NCBI GenBank assembly: GCA_023395615.1
Contig: JAEWYP010000067.1
Coordinates: 1-64,000, forward strand
Length of the DNA stretch: 64,000 nucleotides
Source of the DNA: Bacillota bacterium
Lineage (GTDB): Bacteria; Bacillota; Clostridia; Christensenellales; Aristaeellaceae
Direction: 5' to 3'
Shown: positions 25,457-34,986 of the stretch, piece by piece
Numbering within the stretch: the first letter of the stretch is position 1
Layout: each line of letters starts with the position of its first letter
Position numbers and translations under genes: made by a program
Notes under the pieces: model-generated
What the model saw: the letters and a program-made list of their open reading frames with translations, nothing else
Told to the model about the DNA's origin: nothing
Databases searched by the model: none

Positions 25457-26635
25457 ATGTTTATGAACCAGCGTTGGAAACCCTTTCTGACCCGGGCGTT
25501 TGCAGCCCTGCTGACGGGGTTGCTGGCACTGTCCGGGCTTGGCGCGGCCCTGGCGGAAACGTACGCCGTAATCCGCGGAACCGATACGTTGAATCTGAGA
25601 ACGGACGCCAGCTCTTCCAGCCAATGGCTGGGCACGTATAACCGCGGCGCGTGGGTAACGGTGATTGGGAGTAAGAACAATTTCTACCGTGTAACCACCT
25701 CCGACGGAAAGACCGGGTATATGAGCAAGAACTACCTGAGCGCAACGGATGCGCTTTCTTATGGCAACGTGGCGATTGTCAATAACCAGAAAGCGACGGC
25801 GTTTCTGAACCTTCGATCTTATCCCAGCTATGCTTCCTCTGTGCTTACGATTCTGTATAACGGCGTGCCGCTGAATATTGTATCGGAGAGCAACGGCTGG
25901 TACGAGGTGCAGATGGGCGCTTCCCACGGGTATGTGCGAAGCGAGTATACGTATAAAACGTACCAGCCGCTGGCAACAACGGTCGCCACGATTCAAACGC
26001 CAAACAACACGGCGGTGAATATGCGTTCCGGCCCCAGCAGCGGCGCGGCGGTTACGCGCCAGTTTGCGGGGGACCGTTACGTTGCGGTGCTGTGTCAGGG
26101 ATCACACTGGTGGTATGTATGTATCGACGGGTATACAGGCTTTATCAGCAGTGATTTTCTGGCAGAGGGTTTGCATGCCGCCCGGGACGAGGCAGCGCAA
26201 AGCGGAGGAACCACCTCCGGGTATGCGGTGGTCAACAACCCCGTAAGCACCCAGAAGCTGAACCTGCGCGAACTGCCCAATACTGCCGCCAGCATTGTAA
26301 CACAGTTGAGCAACGGTGTTCAGGTCAGGGTATTGCAGCAGGGAGTGGAGTGGTGCCGTGTTTATTCCCCGTCCATCGCCGCTACCGGCTATGTTATGAC
26401 CCGTTACCTGTCGCTAAGTAATCTGCCCGCAACGCCAACGCTGGTGATCACCCATCCACAGGGTTCTTATGTGAATCTGCGCAGTGCACCCACAATGACC
26501 GCTTCGGTGCTGGCGCAGATGCCCAACAGAAGCTCGGCGGTTGTACTCACCCCCGGCCCGGATTGGGTAAAGGTTCTTTATAACGGACTGACCGGATATG
26601 TTATCACCTATTTTACATCGATCAGCGAAGAATAA
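25457..26635 (+). CDS. Secreted protein with five SH3 repeats
   Basis: A 392-residue exported protein. The signal peptide covers about residues 1-33 (hydrophobic core AFAALLTGLLALSGLGAALA). Five bacterial SH3 domains of about 65-75 residues follow, each with an LNLR or VNMR core: TLNLRTDASS, FLNLRSYPSY, AVNMRSGPSS, KLNLRELPNT and YVNLRSAPTM. SH3b domains bind peptidoglycan or wall polymers. There is no enzymatic domain, so it probably acts as a wall-binding or scaffolding protein. Start could be 25457 or the ATG at 25463; GAAAGGATCGG precedes both. The 160 bases upstream hold no gene. Confidence 0.88.
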   Translation: MFMNQRWKPFLTRAFAALLTGLLALSGLGAALAETYAVIRGTDTLNLRTDASSSSQWLGTYNRGAWVTVIGSKNNFYRVTTSDGKTGYMSKNYLSATDALSYGNVAIVNNQKATAFLNLRSYPSYASSVLTILYNGVPLNIVSESNGWYEVQMGASHGYVRSEYTYKTYQPLATTVATIQTPNNTAVNMRSGPSSGAAVTRQFAGDRYVAVLCQGSHWWYVCIDGYTGFISSDFLAEGLHAARDEAAQSGGTTSGYAVVNNPVSTQKLNLRELPNTAASIVTQLSNGVQVRVLQQGVEWCRVYSPSIAATGYVMTRYLSLSNLPATPTLVITHPQGSYVNLRSAPTMTASVLAQMPNRSSAVVLTPGPDWVKVLYNGLTGYVITYFTSISEE

Positions 26636-26656
26636 ATTGTGTTCTGCACACAAAGC

Positions 26657-26696
26657 AACATCGCCCTCCTCCGGTTTACCGGAGGAGGGCGATGTT
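26657..26696. terminator. Very strong shared terminator hairpin
   Basis: Two perfect 18-base arms (26657-26674 and 26679-26696) surround a TTTA loop. It lies between the convergent SH3-protein gene and rodA. There is no clear T-run, so it may act by stem strength or need Rho. Confidence 0.7.
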
Positions 26697-26731
26697 ATGC
26701 AGGATTCCTGCCGTGTCGTACTGGAAGGGTC

Positions 26732-27934
26732 TTACCGGAAATACTTACCCGAAGTGCGGGTCTGAGGAGTTGGCAGCTCCCCGACGGTTACGCTGCGGTT
26801 GCGAACTACGTTTAGCACAAGCCCAATTCCCGCCATGTTGGTGATCAGGTTGCTGCCGCCATAGCTTAAAAACGGAAGAGGAATACCGGCAACCGGCGCC
26901 AGACCGGTGTTCATGCCCACATTCTCAAATACGTGGAACAGCATCATGGCCATAACGCCGATAATTACCATCTGGCCGAAGCGGTCGGTGGTATAGCGGG
27001 CGAGATACATCAGCCTGAGTACAATCAGGAGATACATGCCAACGACGAACATGCTGCCCGTAAAGCCGAAAGTTTCGCCAATCGTGGAGAAGATGAAATC
27101 CGTCCAGTCCTCAGGCACGTAATCCAGCTGGCTGAAACTGCCCTGTACGAACATGCCGATGCCGTTAAGGCCGCCGGAGCCTATGGCCATCTTTGCGTTG
27201 TTTACCTGATAGGTTGAGGCAGAATCTGCCAGGCTGGGGTTAATGAAGGACAGAATACGTGTGATGCGGTAATTATCGATACCTGCCGAAACCGTAACCG
27301 CGTAGAGAACAGCAAGCCCAACGACTCCAGCCGCGATGATGCCACCCATGACCCGGAGGCGTACGCCGCCGAAGTAAAGCATAACGCCGAATACAAAGAT
27401 CATAACCAGCACGGAGCCCATTTCACCGGCGGCGAGCGTAAGTACCCACGGCACCACCATCATCGCGATCAAACGTAGCGCGCCTTTCCAGGTGCCAAAG
27501 GGGTCGGTGTTCTTCTCCATGTATTTGGCAGCGACAATAATGCAGGCGAGTTTGACAAACTCGGAAGGCTGCAGCGTGTAGCCCCATAAAATATCAATCC
27601 ACGCCTTTACACCCGATGCCTGGCTGGCTACAAGCGCGACCAGCAGCATGCCGCAGGCCAACAGGTAAAACCATTGGGCGCGCCGGCGTAGAAACTCGTG
27701 CGGGAAAAAACTGACGACGCCGACGACGATCGGCGAGATCAGAAAAAAGATCGCCTGACGCAGCCCGTAGTGGGAGGCGACAATGTAGTTAAGCAGGGTA
27801 TCCTCGATCTTGGACTTGGTGGAAAACGTAGCGATGGAAACGCACAGAACGCCAAACGCAGCCAGAACGTAGACCAGAGCGGTTAAAATATAGTCAAAAT
27901 GTGCCCGGGACCGCCGGGACTCGTTAATCATCAT
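26732..27934 (-). CDS. rodA: RodA, peptidoglycan polymerase of the elongasome
   Basis: A 400-residue SEDS protein with about ten membrane helices, beginning MMINESRRSRAHFDYIL. Conserved SEDS features are LQPSEFVKLACIIVAAKY, TGLAPVAGIPLPFLSYGGSN and ADSASTYQVNNAKMAIGSGG (the Asp-containing extracellular loop). It polymerises lipid II together with PBP2. The neighbours (mreBCD, mrdA) mark it as RodA rather than FtsW or SpoVE. The start is chosen as the ATG at 27934, seven bases after AAGGTGGG; upstream in-frame ATGs lie within or before that RBS. Confidence 0.93.
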   Translation of the reverse strand: MMINESRRSRAHFDYILTALVYVLAAFGVLCVSIATFSTKSKIEDTLLNYIVASHYGLRQAIFFLISPIVVGVVSFFPHEFLRRRAQWFYLLACGMLLVALVASQASGVKAWIDILWGYTLQPSEFVKLACIIVAAKYMEKNTDPFGTWKGALRLIAMMVVPWVLTLAAGEMGSVLVMIFVFGVMLYFGGVRLRVMGGIIAAGVVGLAVLYAVTVSAGIDNYRITRILSFINPSLADSASTYQVNNAKMAIGSGGLNGIGMFVQGSFSQLDYVPEDWTDFIFSTIGETFGFTGSMFVVGMYLLIVLRLMYLARYTTDRFGQMVIIGVMAMMLFHVFENVGMNTGLAPVAGIPLPFLSYGGSNLITNMAGIGLVLNVVRNRSVTVGELPTPQTRTSGKYFR

Positions 27935-27992
27935 AAGCATCCCACCTTCTTTTCCGAGAGCCATATCCGCCTGAAAAATAAACGGAGAGCCC

Positions 27993-28766
27993 TTATTTTC
28001 TGAAAAACCAGAAATGGCGTTTGTGTTTTAACGCGGGCATCGGTACGTATTCGCCCAGAAAACGTCGACTGATCCGCTCAAGCGCTTCTTTTGCAGGACA
28101 CTCTTCCTCCATTACGGACTGATGCCGTGACAGGGCCCGGAGCACAGCCTGATCTTCCGGCACATAGCCCAACAACGGAACATCCAGCGTGTTGGCAACT
28201 ACCTGCGGGCTGTACATATCTCCGCTGTCTACCAGTTCCGGCACTACGCGATTCACCACCAGCATCGGTTTGGGCTTATGGGCGGTGTCCAACAGGGCGA
28301 TCACCCGTTCCGCATCGCGGATGGAAACATCGTCCGGCGTGGCGACCAATAACGAGAAGTCCGTATTGTCCGTCAACAACTCCAGCCCGTGGGGGAGTCC
28401 GGCGGGCGCATCCATGATCACATAGGCAAAACGGTTCTTGAGTTTCCGAATCACCCGTTCCATCCGACCGGCTGTCAGATCGTCCATGGTGCCCAACTGC
28501 GAGGCGGGTAAAAGCGAGAGAGCGGGTGCTTTGGGATATTGAACCAGCGCGTATTTCAGTTTGCAATCCTTATGCGCGACGTCGATCACATCATATACAA
28601 TCTGGTTGTGCAGGCCAAGAAGCATGTCCAGACTGCGAAGGCCAATATCCATATCGACGGTAACGGTGGGTAACTGCCGCTGTGCAAGGGCTACGGACAG
28701 CGCAGCCGCGACGGTGGACTTACCGACCCCGCCTTTTCCCGAAGCAATCATCCAGGACTGGCTCAT
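27993..28766 (-). CDS. minD: MinD-type ParA/MinD ATPase
   Basis: A 257-residue P-loop ATPase starting MSQSWMIASGKGGVGKSTVA. The deviant Walker A motif GKGGVGKST is at residues 10-18, with VTVDMDIGLRSLDMLLG and IMDAPAGL further on. The C-terminus PMPALKHKRHFWFFRK is basic and aromatic and could serve as the membrane-targeting helix. MinD normally places the division site with MinC and MinE. Neither is present here: 48 bases separate it from mrdA and 58 from rodA. GGGAGGAAGCGCGT precedes the ATG at 28766. Confidence 0.9.
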   Translation of the reverse strand: MSQSWMIASGKGGVGKSTVAAALSVALAQRQLPTVTVDMDIGLRSLDMLLGLHNQIVYDVIDVAHKDCKLKYALVQYPKAPALSLLPASQLGTMDDLTAGRMERVIRKLKNRFAYVIMDAPAGLPHGLELLTDNTDFSLLVATPDDVSIRDAERVIALLDTAHKPKPMLVVNRVVPELVDSGDMYSPQVVANTLDVPLLGYVPEDQAVLRALSRHQSVMEEECPAKEALERISRRFLGEYVPMPALKHKRHFWFFRK

Positions 28767-28814
28767 ACGCGCTTCCTCCCATCGTGCGGATGTTTTTATG
28801 GACATCTCGGAGAA

Positions 28815-31331
28815 TCATGGCGCCAGCATATTTCCGCCGGGGAATATACCATTGTCTGTGCGCAGCGTTTTCTGATCCATATACCAGCCCACAAACTCAC
28901 GCGCGGCCAGGCTGGCCTCGCCGCCGCTGTGCCCGCTGGGAATAAACACGACTACGGCAATCTCGGGTTTATCATACGGGGCCAGCATAATGAACCACGC
29001 GTTGTTCTCCAGATCAATGGTGGTAACTTCTGCCGTTCCTGTTTTTGCGCAGACGTCGTTGCGGTACTTCCATCCACGGAAGTACTTGGCGGCGGTACCG
29101 CTTTCCACGTCTACTACGCCTTTCATACCTTCCAGGATCAACGGCAGGTACTGATCCGCACCTTCGAAGGTATTCATAATGGTCGGCGTTCGCTGGCTTA
29201 AAATATCGCCTTCCGGAGAGGTAATGCTGTCCACGATCATCAGGTTATAAACGTTACCGCCATTACCGAGAGTGGCCGCATATCGGGCCACGGCCGCGGG
29301 TGTGACAGTGGTGATGGACTGCCCGATGGCTACCTGAATGGTCTGCGCACCGCCCCACTTGATATCGTTCAGGTAATTATACAGGTCCCCGATGACCGCT
29401 TGCAGATAAACCATCTCGCGGGTCATGTTCAATTCTTCCATCAGGATGGGGCGCATGCTGACAACCCAGTCCGTCTGCGCGGTGTTGACGGCCATATCCA
29501 TCAGGCGCTTGATACAGCGGTTCAGGTGTTCGTCGTCGTAGGTGATGTTACGGATGGCGCCCTGATTTTTCAGGTGCTTCTTAATGGAGTTGAACACGAT
29601 AATGGGTACGGCGGTATCCTGAGAGGCTTCGTCCATGGCCTTGTCGGGGTCGTACAGACTGGTTTGGCAACCCACGATGCTGCGTTGCTCACCGGGCAGG
29701 TCCACCCCTGTTTTACTGGTGAGGCCAAACTCGGACGCGTACTGGTACAGCCTTGTTTCACCCAGTCGGGCGCCAAGCGTGTAGAAGAAATAGTTGCAGC
29801 TGTTAGAGAGGCCCTGCACGATGGTCTGATTCTGGTGCTTGTAACGCTGCGATTCGCTGATCCAGCAGCGCGGCGCGGTGGAGAGGTCGGAGGTATACAG
29901 TGTAAAATACCCCGCGTCGCTGATAATTTCGTTGGGCAGCAGTTCGCCCTCCATCATGGAACCCAGAGCGGAAACCATTTTAAAAATGGAGCCAGGAGTA
30001 CCGCGTGCCTGAATCGTATAATTCATCAGCAGATTTCGGTCGTCGGTCAGTATTTCCTTGCTCTCGTCGCCGCCTGCCACCAGCGCGTTCAGGTCATAGG
30101 TGGGATAGTTGGCCATGGCAAGCACGCGGCCCTGCATGTCAATTACCATCATGGCGGCGCGGTCAGCCAGTGACAGGGGATATTTGACCCAGTTACGACT
30201 CTGGATATCGGCCTTGTTGGCCTCCAGCCAGGTATTGTCCATCAGTTTGGCCTCCTGCGCATCGCGAGTGGAGGCCACGTTCTTTGCCAGCGCGCGTTCC
30301 GCCTGCTGCTGATAACTGGCATAGATGGTCAGTTTTACGTTGCTGCCGTCCTGAGGTTCCACATAGTTCAGCTCGCGGGTGATTTTACCGACGCTGTTGC
30401 GCTCAACGGTTTTATAACCCTGCCGGGCGTCGCTGTCTTCGGTCAGCCAATCCTCCATGGAGGCTTCAATGCCGTCCAGACCGATGTCGTCGCTGTATTT
30501 ATATCCTTTCGGTTTCAGCTCTTCCCATTTGGATTGCGAGGGGATGGCGCCGATGTAGCCGATCACCTGCGCGGCCAGTGTGCTGCGAGGATATACGCGC
30601 TTGGTGCCGACGGATACTTCCATGCCGGGCAGGGTCATGGATCGGGTCTCGATTTCGATTACGGTTTCGTAGGGAACATCCTTCGCGATGACGATCGGCT
30701 GCGAGTTAAACAGGTTCATCTGCATTTCGGAGTAGACGGCCATGACCTGCAACATGCGAGTTTCACTCATGGAGGCGGGTATCTGATAACGAGCTTTCAG
30801 CGCGGCGATGGCCGCGTTGGCGTCCGGTATCTTTGTCGTGGAGAAGTAGTTGTTATTCCGCCATTGGCTCTCGCGTGTCTGAAGAACCGCTTCGGTTACG
30901 CCCGAACCGAAGTTGAATTTCCACTGATCTGTCGCCGGATCCTTTTCAATGACAAACTTGACCGATAATTGACTGCCGTTTCCTTCGATGATGTCGATTG
31001 CGTCCGAGATGGACTGGGTGAGTGATTTATAAGTATCTTTTGAATTCTGCGACGCGTCCCGGTAGAAGGTGACGTTGTATATTTTCTCGCTCTTGGCAAG
31101 GATGACCGCGTCCGCGTCGGTGATCATACCGCGGCTGCCGCGCAGGGTGATTTTAGTGGTGCGGCGGTCTTCGGCGCTCTTGGAATAATCATCACCGGAC
31201 TTCAGCTGAAGGTTAATCAGCCCCCAAACCAGATAGAGGAACATCACGATAATAATCATCAGGAAAAAGGCATACCGGGCCTGAAGGTTGTAACCCCTTC
31301 GATCCAGCCTGCGATTCGGGGAGGAGAGCAT
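28815..31331 (-). CDS. mrdA: Penicillin-binding protein 2, elongasome transpeptidase
   Basis: An 838-residue class B PBP. A single N-terminal membrane helix (FFLMIIIVMFLYLVWGLINL) at about residues 26-45 is followed by the PBP dimer domain and the transpeptidase. The active-site motifs are GSIFK (near residue 445), SNSCNYFF (SxN), and KTGTAE (near residue 762). It crosslinks new glycan made by RodA. The length exceeds common PBP2 (about 600-700) through insertions around the transpeptidase. The ATG at 31331 follows GAAAGGAGCAACC. Confidence 0.94.
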   Translation of the reverse strand: MLSSPNRRLDRRGYNLQARYAFFLMIIIVMFLYLVWGLINLQLKSGDDYSKSAEDRRTTKITLRGSRGMITDADAVILAKSEKIYNVTFYRDASQNSKDTYKSLTQSISDAIDIIEGNGSQLSVKFVIEKDPATDQWKFNFGSGVTEAVLQTRESQWRNNNYFSTTKIPDANAAIAALKARYQIPASMSETRMLQVMAVYSEMQMNLFNSQPIVIAKDVPYETVIEIETRSMTLPGMEVSVGTKRVYPRSTLAAQVIGYIGAIPSQSKWEELKPKGYKYSDDIGLDGIEASMEDWLTEDSDARQGYKTVERNSVGKITRELNYVEPQDGSNVKLTIYASYQQQAERALAKNVASTRDAQEAKLMDNTWLEANKADIQSRNWVKYPLSLADRAAMMVIDMQGRVLAMANYPTYDLNALVAGGDESKEILTDDRNLLMNYTIQARGTPGSIFKMVSALGSMMEGELLPNEIISDAGYFTLYTSDLSTAPRCWISESQRYKHQNQTIVQGLSNSCNYFFYTLGARLGETRLYQYASEFGLTSKTGVDLPGEQRSIVGCQTSLYDPDKAMDEASQDTAVPIIVFNSIKKHLKNQGAIRNITYDDEHLNRCIKRLMDMAVNTAQTDWVVSMRPILMEELNMTREMVYLQAVIGDLYNYLNDIKWGGAQTIQVAIGQSITTVTPAAVARYAATLGNGGNVYNLMIVDSITSPEGDILSQRTPTIMNTFEGADQYLPLILEGMKGVVDVESGTAAKYFRGWKYRNDVCAKTGTAEVTTIDLENNAWFIMLAPYDKPEIAVVVFIPSGHSGGEASLAAREFVGWYMDQKTLRTDNGIFPGGNMLAP

Positions 31332-31404
31332 GGTTGCTCCTTTCCGCATTGCCGTTTACCGCGAAAAATGCGGGAGGAACGGCAACGCAAACCGGCGTAT
31401 TTAC

Positions 31405-31950
31405 TCAGCGAGCTTTCTTCAGTTTATAAACGCCCAACCACCAGCGGATGGGAAACTGAAGAGCGCCCGCAAGCGCTGTGGTGTAAACTACGGAGATAAC
31501 AGCCCGCGACCAATGGCCGTTATCCAGTTGAATCCCGCTTAAATACACGTACATCAGGTTGACGGATTCAAACACCGATACGCTTAATAGCGCGCAAAGA
31601 ATGGTGCGAAGGTGGGGAGGAAGGTTGCCTGCTCTTCTCCCCAGCGTTCTGGCTTCCTCCAGCTTCAGTTCGCTTTTATCCGAAAAAGCCAGAGAACCAA
31701 GCATGGCGCAAACGGGATACAGAATCACGTTGATGTACGGAAGGGTTGGCAGCATCAGTTCCAGTAAATAACCCACCGTAACCGACATGACAAACGTGTA
31801 CTTGCGTCCCATCGCCACGCTGACGACCGCGATGATCGCCAGCGCGATGTTAGGCGCTACGTCCCACAGGGAAAGATACTGGGACAGAGTGGATTGCAGG
31901 AGATAGCACAACAGGGTAAGAAACGCGAATTTTAACCCCTTTTTAACCAC
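31405..31950 (-). CDS. mreD: Rod shape-determining membrane protein MreD
   Basis: A 181-residue membrane protein starting MVKKGLKFAFLTLLCYLLQS with about five helices. MreD is poorly conserved, and it is identified by length, topology and its place between mreC and mrdA. Its first base overlaps the last base of mreC, so the two are translationally coupled. It is a structural partner of the MreB-RodA-PBP2 machine. Confidence 0.88.
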   Translation of the reverse strand: MVKKGLKFAFLTLLCYLLQSTLSQYLSLWDVAPNIALAIIAVVSVAMGRKYTFVMSVTVGYLLELMLPTLPYINVILYPVCAMLGSLAFSDKSELKLEEARTLGRRAGNLPPHLRTILCALLSVSVFESVNLMYVYLSGIQLDNGHWSRAVISVVYTTALAGALQFPIRWWLGVYKLKKAR

Positions 31951-33191
31951 TACTGATCCTCCTCCACAGATACGTCCAACGGAGGCGGGGTGGGTGTGGG
32001 GGAAGCGGTAGGCGCGAGTGTAAAGCCGTAGGTATTGTCCGACGCCATGTCACTGGGGACCTGATACTCATATTCGCCGGACGATGGGGTTGCGGAAGCA
32101 CCATCCGGAACGGTTGTGGAAGGCAAAGGAGTAGTAAGATCGCCCCCGCTTAACGGCGAAGAACTCGGTGTGACGGACGGAACCGGCGTAGGAGCCAGCT
32201 GATAGAAATCGGAACCGATCTGGATGGTGGGCACGGGCAACTCGGTATCCAGTGGGGTAAAGGTAAGCGAATCGCTGCTGCTGGCGCGCGCTTCCACAGC
32301 GCCGGCTTGCGGCTGGTAGCGCAGCACCAGAACATACTCGATATGCTCAAAGTCCGCCGTTGGCTCCACAACGATATAACTCTTGTTGCTTTCCATGCCG
32401 CGCGTGCTTTCGCGCACGGTGCCGATGGGAATCCCTTTGGGGAAGGACATGCCGACGCCGGAGGTGACGACCGTATCACCCGGGCGGGGCAGATGATCAT
32501 CCGGCAGGTAATACATGCGGCACATGGCGGTACCATCCACGCCCAGCGTGCCGCGTACCGTGCCCTGATCGCGCGTGGAGGAGATCAGCGCGGCGATGCT
32601 GGCCTGGCTGTCGATGATGGTGCGCACGCTGGATTTAGTGGCCGTTACGTTGTAGGTATAACCGATCAGCGCGCCCTCCGTGGTGACGGCCATATAGTCT
32701 TCCACACCGTCGTTGGAGCCTTTATTGATGGTGAACGCGGAAAAATAATTACCCTGATCGTGATCAATGACCGTAGCGACCAACGGATTCATACTTTCGT
32801 TCACGGAAATCTCGTCGTACATGTTTTCATACACGGAAAGTTTATACTGCAACTGGTCTGCCAGCATCGCCTGGTAGACGAGACGCTCGTTTTCATCTTT
32901 CAGCTGGTTATAGGCAAGCTCCAGATTCGCGCGCAACTTCCATTGGTAGAGGTAATCGACAACGGTTTCCACAACGCTGGAAAATCCGGTTTGGATCGGC
33001 GTGATCACGCGGGCTGCCAGATTTTCGGGGATACTGAAAACAGAGGTTCCGGTAACCAGAAAAAGGATATGCGTCCCGGCCATGCCCAGCACTGCCAGAA
33101 TGGCGAGAATCATAACGACTCTGCGGAAAACGTGTTTGTCTCCGCCTTCGCTTTGTTTCTTACGTTCGGGTTTGGGTTCCTTTGGATTCAT
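31950..33191 (-). CDS. mreC: Rod shape-determining protein MreC
   Basis: A 413-residue protein. A short basic cytoplasmic start (KPERKKQSEGG) is followed by a membrane helix (VVMILAILAVLGMAGTHILFL, about residues 25-46). A coiled coil (LELAYNQLKDENERLVYQAM) and the two beta-barrels of MreC follow (VIDHDQGNYFSAFTINKGS, VVTSGVGMSFPKGIPIGTV). The last 120 residues are a Pro/Ser/Thr-rich extension (for example TPTPPPLDVSVEEDQ) beyond the usual end. The protein scaffolds the elongasome outside the membrane. RBS CCGGAGG. Confidence 0.92.
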   Translation of the reverse strand: MNPKEPKPERKKQSEGGDKHVFRRVVMILAILAVLGMAGTHILFLVTGTSVFSIPENLAARVITPIQTGFSSVVETVVDYLYQWKLRANLELAYNQLKDENERLVYQAMLADQLQYKLSVYENMYDEISVNESMNPLVATVIDHDQGNYFSAFTINKGSNDGVEDYMAVTTEGALIGYTYNVTATKSSVRTIIDSQASIAALISSTRDQGTVRGTLGVDGTAMCRMYYLPDDHLPRPGDTVVTSGVGMSFPKGIPIGTVRESTRGMESNKSYIVVEPTADFEHIEYVLVLRYQPQAGAVEARASSSDSLTFTPLDTELPVPTIQIGSDFYQLAPTPVPSVTPSSSPLSGGDLTTPLPSTTVPDGASATPSSGEYEYQVPSDMASDNTYGFTLAPTASPTPTPPPLDVSVEEDQ

Positions 33192-33262
33192 TCGTTATCC
33201 TCCGGTTAACTGCAGGGTTTGGGTTGAATGCCTGGCGCTGTCGCGCTTCGACGGAGAGTGAG

Positions 33263-34291
33263 TTAACTTTGTTTCAGAAAGCTGACTCGCCCCAGATGCT
33301 GGAGCAAATCAAAATTTTCGATGATATTACCCAGCCCAAGTGCGGCGCAGTCCATGGGTTCCTTAGCCAACAGAACCGGGATGCCCAGTTCACTTGCGAT
33401 CATCTGGTCCATTCCGTATAAAAGCGCGCCGCCACCGGTGATGTAGATGCCGTTGTGCATCACGTCCGCGGCCAGTTCCGGCGGAGTGCGCTCCAAGACC
33501 CACTTAATGGCGCTGAGGATAGCCAGACATGGCTCGTGAATGGCCTGATAAATCTGCGTGGAGGTGATTTCGGTGGTCTGCGGCAGGTTGGTGACCATAT
33601 CGCGGCCGCGGATACGCGCACGCCGCTCTTCCCGGATCGGCAGCGCCGCGCCAAGATCCAGCTTTACCTCTTCGGCGGTGCGATCCCCAATCAGGATATT
33701 AAACTCCCGCTTGATAAAGTTGATAATCGCCTCGTCCATTTTGACCCCGCCCACGCGGATGGAGTGGCTTAACACTACGCCGCCCAGCGAGATCACGGAT
33801 ACATCCGTGGTGCCGCCGCCGATATCCACGATCATACAGCCATTCGGCTCAAACACGGGCAAACCGCTGCCCAGGGCTGACGCGAACGGCTTCTCCACGA
33901 GAAAAATCTTACGCCCGCCCGCGCATTTGGCGGCTTCCATAACAGCGCGCTGCTCGATGCTGGAGATGGAACAGGGATAGGTGAGGAACAGCCGGGGTTT
34001 GAGCAGGTAGCTGGACCCGATGGCCTTTCGCGTGAAGTACTGCAAAAGGATGCGGGTCATATCAAAATCGGTAATCACGCCTTCCCGCATGGGGCGTATC
34101 GCCATTACGCCTTCCGTGGTGCGGCCCAGCATAATTTTCGCGTCGTCACCCACGGCACGTACGCGGCGTTCGTTGGTGCTTTCCACCACCACAATGGTTG
34201 GCTCGTTGACTACGATATTCTTTCCGCCTACATAGACAAGCGTATTGCTGGTGCCTAAATCAATGCCCAGATCATGCGCTGCGAAACCCAT
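33263..34291 (-). CDS. mreB: MreB actin-like cytoskeletal protein
   Basis: A 342-residue actin-fold ATPase starting MGFAAHDLGIDLGTSNTLVY. The phosphate loops DLGTSNTLV and IVDIGGGTTDVSVIS and the adenosine motif YITGGGALLYGMD are conserved. MreB filaments orient wall synthesis in rods. It opens the mreBCD block, downstream of maf. The RBS is weak (GGGAACGGATG), which might lower its translation relative to later genes. Confidence 0.95.
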   Translation of the reverse strand: MGFAAHDLGIDLGTSNTLVYVGGKNIVVNEPTIVVVESTNERRVRAVGDDAKIMLGRTTEGVMAIRPMREGVITDFDMTRILLQYFTRKAIGSSYLLKPRLFLTYPCSISSIEQRAVMEAAKCAGGRKIFLVEKPFASALGSGLPVFEPNGCMIVDIGGGTTDVSVISLGGVVLSHSIRVGGVKMDEAIINFIKREFNILIGDRTAEEVKLDLGAALPIREERRARIRGRDMVTNLPQTTEITSTQIYQAIHEPCLAILSAIKWVLERTPPELAADVMHNGIYITGGGALLYGMDQMIASELGIPVLLAKEPMDCAALGLGNIIENFDLLQHLGRVSFLKQS

Positions 34292-34341
34292 CTATCACAC
34301 ATCCGTTCCCTGATGATCAGTAGTGGCCTGATGAAACCTGT

Positions 34342-34941
34342 TTACCGAAGAATCTCATCTCCCGGATAAAGCCCGGCTGCCTGTAAAAGCGACGCTACCA
34401 CGGCCAGTGGAAGGCCGATCACATTGGTGGGGCTGCCATCAATCCGCTCCACAAAAAGACCGCCGATTTCCTGCATGGCGTACGCGCCCGCCTTGTCCAT
34501 CGGTTCGCCGGTTTCTACATATCGGCTGATCTCCGCCGCGTGAAGCGTACGGAATTTTACGCGCGTAGTATCCACTCTTTCGCGCAGCTGCCCGTCAGGG
34601 GTGCGCAGGCATATCCCGGTGTATACGGAATGCCAACGGCCGGATAAAAGACGGAGCATCTTAACGGCGTCCTCTGTGTCGGCTGGCTTGCCAAGCACCA
34701 GATCGTCCACGCAGACCAGCGTGTCCGCGGAAAGAATGGGCAACGCCGGGTATCTGTGGGCAACCTCTGTCCCTTTCAATCTGGCCAGTGCCGCTACGCG
34801 CTCTAAACCCGAACCCTGCGCGTTTTCCTCTGCGTCAGAAGGAATAACCGCAAAAGGAAGTCCAAAATATGTTAAAAGCTCACGCCTTCGCGGCGAGCCG
34901 GAAGCCAGTATTAAACGTGCCTGCGAAACGGTTGTTTCCAT
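34342..34941 (-). CDS. maf: Maf-type nucleoside-triphosphate pyrophosphatase
   Basis: A 199-residue protein with the Maf motif ASGSPRRREL (residues 13-22) and ILSADTLVCVDDLVLGKP near residues 68-85. Maf proteins hydrolyse dTTP, UTP or modified nucleotides, and they often precede mreB in Firmicutes, as here. The ATG at 34941 follows AGAAGGAGGAGTCCA. It appears to be the first gene of the shape operon. Confidence 0.93.
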   Translation of the reverse strand: METTVSQARLILASGSPRRRELLTYFGLPFAVIPSDAEENAQGSGLERVAALARLKGTEVAHRYPALPILSADTLVCVDDLVLGKPADTEDAVKMLRLLSGRWHSVYTGICLRTPDGQLRERVDTTRVKFRTLHAAEISRYVETGEPMDKAGAYAMQEIGGLFVERIDGSPTNVIGLPLAVVASLLQAAGLYPGDEILR

Positions 34942-34977
34942 TGGACTCCTCCTTCTGTGGCAGCTCCAGGACGCTCT

Positions 34978-34986
34978 ATTATAGCA
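34978..34986 (-). promoter_or_regulatory. Extended -10 promoter of the maf-mreBCD operon
   Basis: On the minus strand, TGCTATAAT gives the TGn extension and a perfect TATAAT, without a good -35 box. The maf start is 37 bases downstream. Confidence 0.55.
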
